From the NCBI GenBank assembly GCA_017631775.1, contig JAGBSQ010000185.1, forward strand, positions 1 to 6,677: DNA of 6,677 nucleotides, in the 5' to 3' direction. The notes beneath the pieces are model-generated. The model was not told where the DNA came from, did no database searches, and was given only the letters and a program-made list of their open reading frames with translations. The stretch is from Clostridia bacterium (GTDB lineage Bacteria; Bacillota_A; Clostridia; Oscillospirales; CAG-272). The translations under genes and the position numbers were made by a program. Of this stretch, positions 5,501-6,677 are shown in pieces. Every line of letters begins with the position of its first letter. The stretch's first letter is position 1.

Positions 5501-6677
5501 TCTGCCGGATGCCAATAATGCAGGGACTATAAAGGCGCTTTCACTTGCCAGTGTGAAAAAGCTTCGGAACGCATATGCAGATCGCAATGTATCAATCGTA
5601 ACACCGTATTTTGCATTGGCGCGCAGAGCAATTTGATTCAAAGCAACACAAAGATCGGCAAGCGCCTTGAGATCGGCCTTGAGTTGCATTTTTGCCTCAT
5701 AAGAGGTATCCGGCGTGTCAAAACCAAACCAAGAATTGCGGTGATAGTCATATCCGATAGAGGGCGTGTATTCCACGTATCGCTCCAATGCGGCTATAGC
5801 GCGCTCAATATATTCTTCACCCTTGGATTTGATATTGGCGATCGCAAATTCGGTATCCGGAGCCTTTCGGCAGGCAGAAACCTCCTCATATAGCCGATAA
5901 AGAGTTTTATTGATAACAGGGCGGATTTTGTGCAGCTCCTCCGCGTAAGAATCCAACTGCCGTTGCGCCTTGCGCTTTGCCTCCAGCTCGTGCTGTGCAC
6001 GCTCGGATACGCCACTTTTTTGCGCTCTCAACGTGTGGCACAGTTCCTCAATGACCAGCTTCTTGTTTGCTTTGTGGCTGTGCAGCTCCAAGCAGAACTC
6101 CTCGAGTCCCGCTTTTTTCAACTTGTCGTATACCACACTCAAAGCGGCAAGCTTTTCGGAAACAAACAACACCTTTTTGCCGTCTGCCAAGCATTCTGCA
6201 ATGATATTGGTAATGGTCTGGCTCTTGCCTGTTCCAGGAGGGCCCTGCAAAACAAAGCTTTTGCCTTCTTTCGCCATTTCAATGGCTTCGGATTGGCTGG
6301 AGTCTGCATCTACTACGTTATGCAATTCAAGCAAATCAACGGGAGAGATCGTATCGCCATCTCTTGTGCCGAGGCCGATCACAGACATATCGTCTCCGGC
6401 CATTGCACGTACGTTGGGGCTCTTAATAATCGTTTCCGCATTGTTTTTGAGATCCTGATACATATTGATCTTCAAAAAAGAGAAAATGCCGAGCTTGCAA
6501 TCTCTGGAAAGCGTCCATTTCAAACGGGAAACGAGTGCCTCCACTTTGTCAAAATAAGCTTCAATGTCATCGTCATCATCAAACGCGGGGAGCGTGAAGC
6601 CAAACTCGTTTTGCAGTTTATAGGAGACCGTGGGGTTGACAATGATCTCGTCATCGGTAACCTTGATGTGATAGGGA
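2573..6677 (-). CDS. Giant SF1 helicase-nuclease (DUF4011 / DUF3320 / MTES_1575 type), 5' truncated by window edge
   Basis: The visible 1367 residues are uninterrupted and open at the right edge, so the N-terminus (probably with most of the DUF4011 region) is missing. In window numbering: the LGIFSFLKINMYQDL segment (~62-76) and a Q-motif-like DSSQSEAI precede Walker A GPPGTGKS (145-152). A ~600-residue helical insertion follows. Then come Walker B/motif II DEAS (771-774), motif III GDSKQMPP (795-802), WHYRSRFEQL, motif V ETVQGDERD (963-971) and motif VI NVAVTRAK (1004-1011), all intact. Residues ~1064-1170 form a PD-(D/E)xK-like nuclease (MTES_1575 type) with D1095 in FKIDLAL, E1111 in IECDGATYH, then RDRDRLRQ and IWSTDWF. 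The end (~1215-1290) resembles DUF3320. Relatives occur in defence islands, and the Gao et al. 'hhe' system pairs DUF4011, helicase and Vsr-like nuclease in one protein. The likely role is ATP-driven translocation and cutting of foreign DNA. The first in-window GTG is not a start; the frame continues upstream. Confidence 0.9.
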   Translation of the reverse strand, partial: PYHIKVTDDEIIVNPTVSYKLQNEFGFTLPAFDDDDDIEAYFDKVEALVSRLKWTLSRDCKLGIFSFLKINMYQDLKNNAETIIKSPNVRAMAGDDMSVIGLGTRDGDTISPVDLLELHNVVDADSSQSEAIEMAKEGKSFVLQGPPGTGKSQTITNIIAECLADGKKVLFVSEKLAALSVVYDKLKKAGLEEFCLELHSHKANKKLVIEELCHTLRAQKSGVSERAQHELEAKRKAQRQLDSYAEELHKIRPVINKTLYRLYEEVSACRKAPDTEFAIANIKSKGEEYIERAIAALERYVEYTPSIGYDYHRNSWFGFDTPDTSYEAKMQLKADLKALADLCVALNQIALRANAKYGVTIDTLRSAYAFRSFFTLASESAFIVPALLASGRIAQLLKTVSEIQPLAETVLTKRAILDEQYDADIYKIDGALFHKKLTKQFNGGFSRLFNGEYKRMMAELKLCRHNGKKPKYKAAVEHMEALACCQATQVEFDRLASDIAPLLGVGYQGVTTDFDQLIAELQAMEAFANDGLAYASLAELSVEEFAAQQGSFAQFAKDFDEALQPSSDTEKRIFAQVDFAECDFKAIDLLALADKLRTCLQSIDQLDNWCEFVKLLKKLQNLEARGFVDYTIDRKIATDELISAFKKTFYSQWVDAVLHDSPVLLELMRVPHDEAVRRFKEKDELNFEINKAKIRASVSAQRPSLDMVAQGSAISILLREGEKRRKQKGVRQLLSEIGELALTLKPCFLMSPLSVSTFLSPDIKFDVIIFDEASQIFPQDAIGAVYRGKQLIVVGDSKQMPPSNFFNASADMDDDSEDESITDFESILDLCSTTFPQRRLKWHYRSRFEQLISFSNKNFYDNDLVTFPSAKADMPGVGVDYHYVDGTFDRQSKTNRAEAERVVDLVFENVEKYPKRSLGVVAFSISQQNLIEKLIAKRRQSDPSKEPFFKSDRPEPFFVKNLETVQGDERDTIIFSIAYAKDAQGRLLLNFGPINREGGERRLNVAVTRAKYNVQLVTSMHYSDIDLSRTQSVGARLLREYLDYAENGAIALERAISVNAFEHFDSEFEMEVCEFLRDKGYAVDTQVGCSSFKIDLALKHPHSSNYLLAIECDGATYHSSKNARDRDRLRQTILENMGWKFYRIWSTDWFRNKRAEKERLLAAVKEAIENAPRVDTQSDEPEISFEERVEEKHFEFPKYQMVNVFNVQSRCNYDVPRIIRAVLEVESPVSEEWMLKRLVHLYDGREKVTSVVLREYEAQMRYCRNLGIIRKNGFLYLQGKEIPMLRVPAENTGTPRDVKYIAIEELALGLKELLKQNISAEKMGLFRLLVQHLGFSRMGDAILSRLESALKLISSDIEINGDMLSLK

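Noticed and set aside
6542..6544. GTG as start codon of the helicase
   Set aside because: The same frame stays open to the right edge and encodes family-like sequence (IIVNPTVSYKLQNEFGFTLP), and no ribosome site precedes the GTG.

Overview
The window looks like an accessory defence or mobile region of a Clostridia-type Firmicute, probably gut-associated. This rests on strong Shine-Dalgarno sites, consensus sigma-A promoters, moderate GC that changes between blocks, and the protein families recognised. That origin is an inference, because no core gene or rRNA is present. Every gene I can support is on the minus strand, so transcription runs from high to low coordinates.

Right to left: (i) 6677-2573 is the C-terminal 1367 residues of a very large SF1 helicase with a C-terminal PD-(D/E)xK-like nuclease domain (the DUF4011 / DUF3320 / MTES_1575 type). 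Its 5' end lies beyond the right edge. (ii) After a 20-nt gap, 2552-1629 encodes a 307-aa abortive-infection protein with an Abi_C/HEPN-like C-terminus (R-x6-H). These two form a likely operon that ends at a weak stem-loop/U-rich terminator. (iii) A separate promoter at 1603-1575 drives two overlapping small genes, 1544-1299 (81 aa) and 1306-1034 (90 aa, resembling the DUF6809 family). They are clearly more GC-rich than their neighbours. A 45-nt perfect hairpin (973-1017) follows them. (iv) 633-972 is non-coding; its left part holds a consensus promoter bracketed by TTTTGCAAAA palindromes. (v) 627-1 is the first 209 residues of an XRE-type HTH fused to a dynamin-like GTPase, running off the left edge. 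Its P-loop reads GRSDSGQST, with Gln in place of the usual Lys.

The likely picture is two defence-like modules side by side. One is a nucleic-acid-processing helicase-nuclease paired with a candidate HEPN RNase effector. The other is a DNA-binding dynamin that probably controls its own promoter. Between them sits a small cargo cassette of different composition. The two truncated ends are the main limit: the N-terminus of the helicase and the rest of the dynamin, including any partner genes, are not visible.
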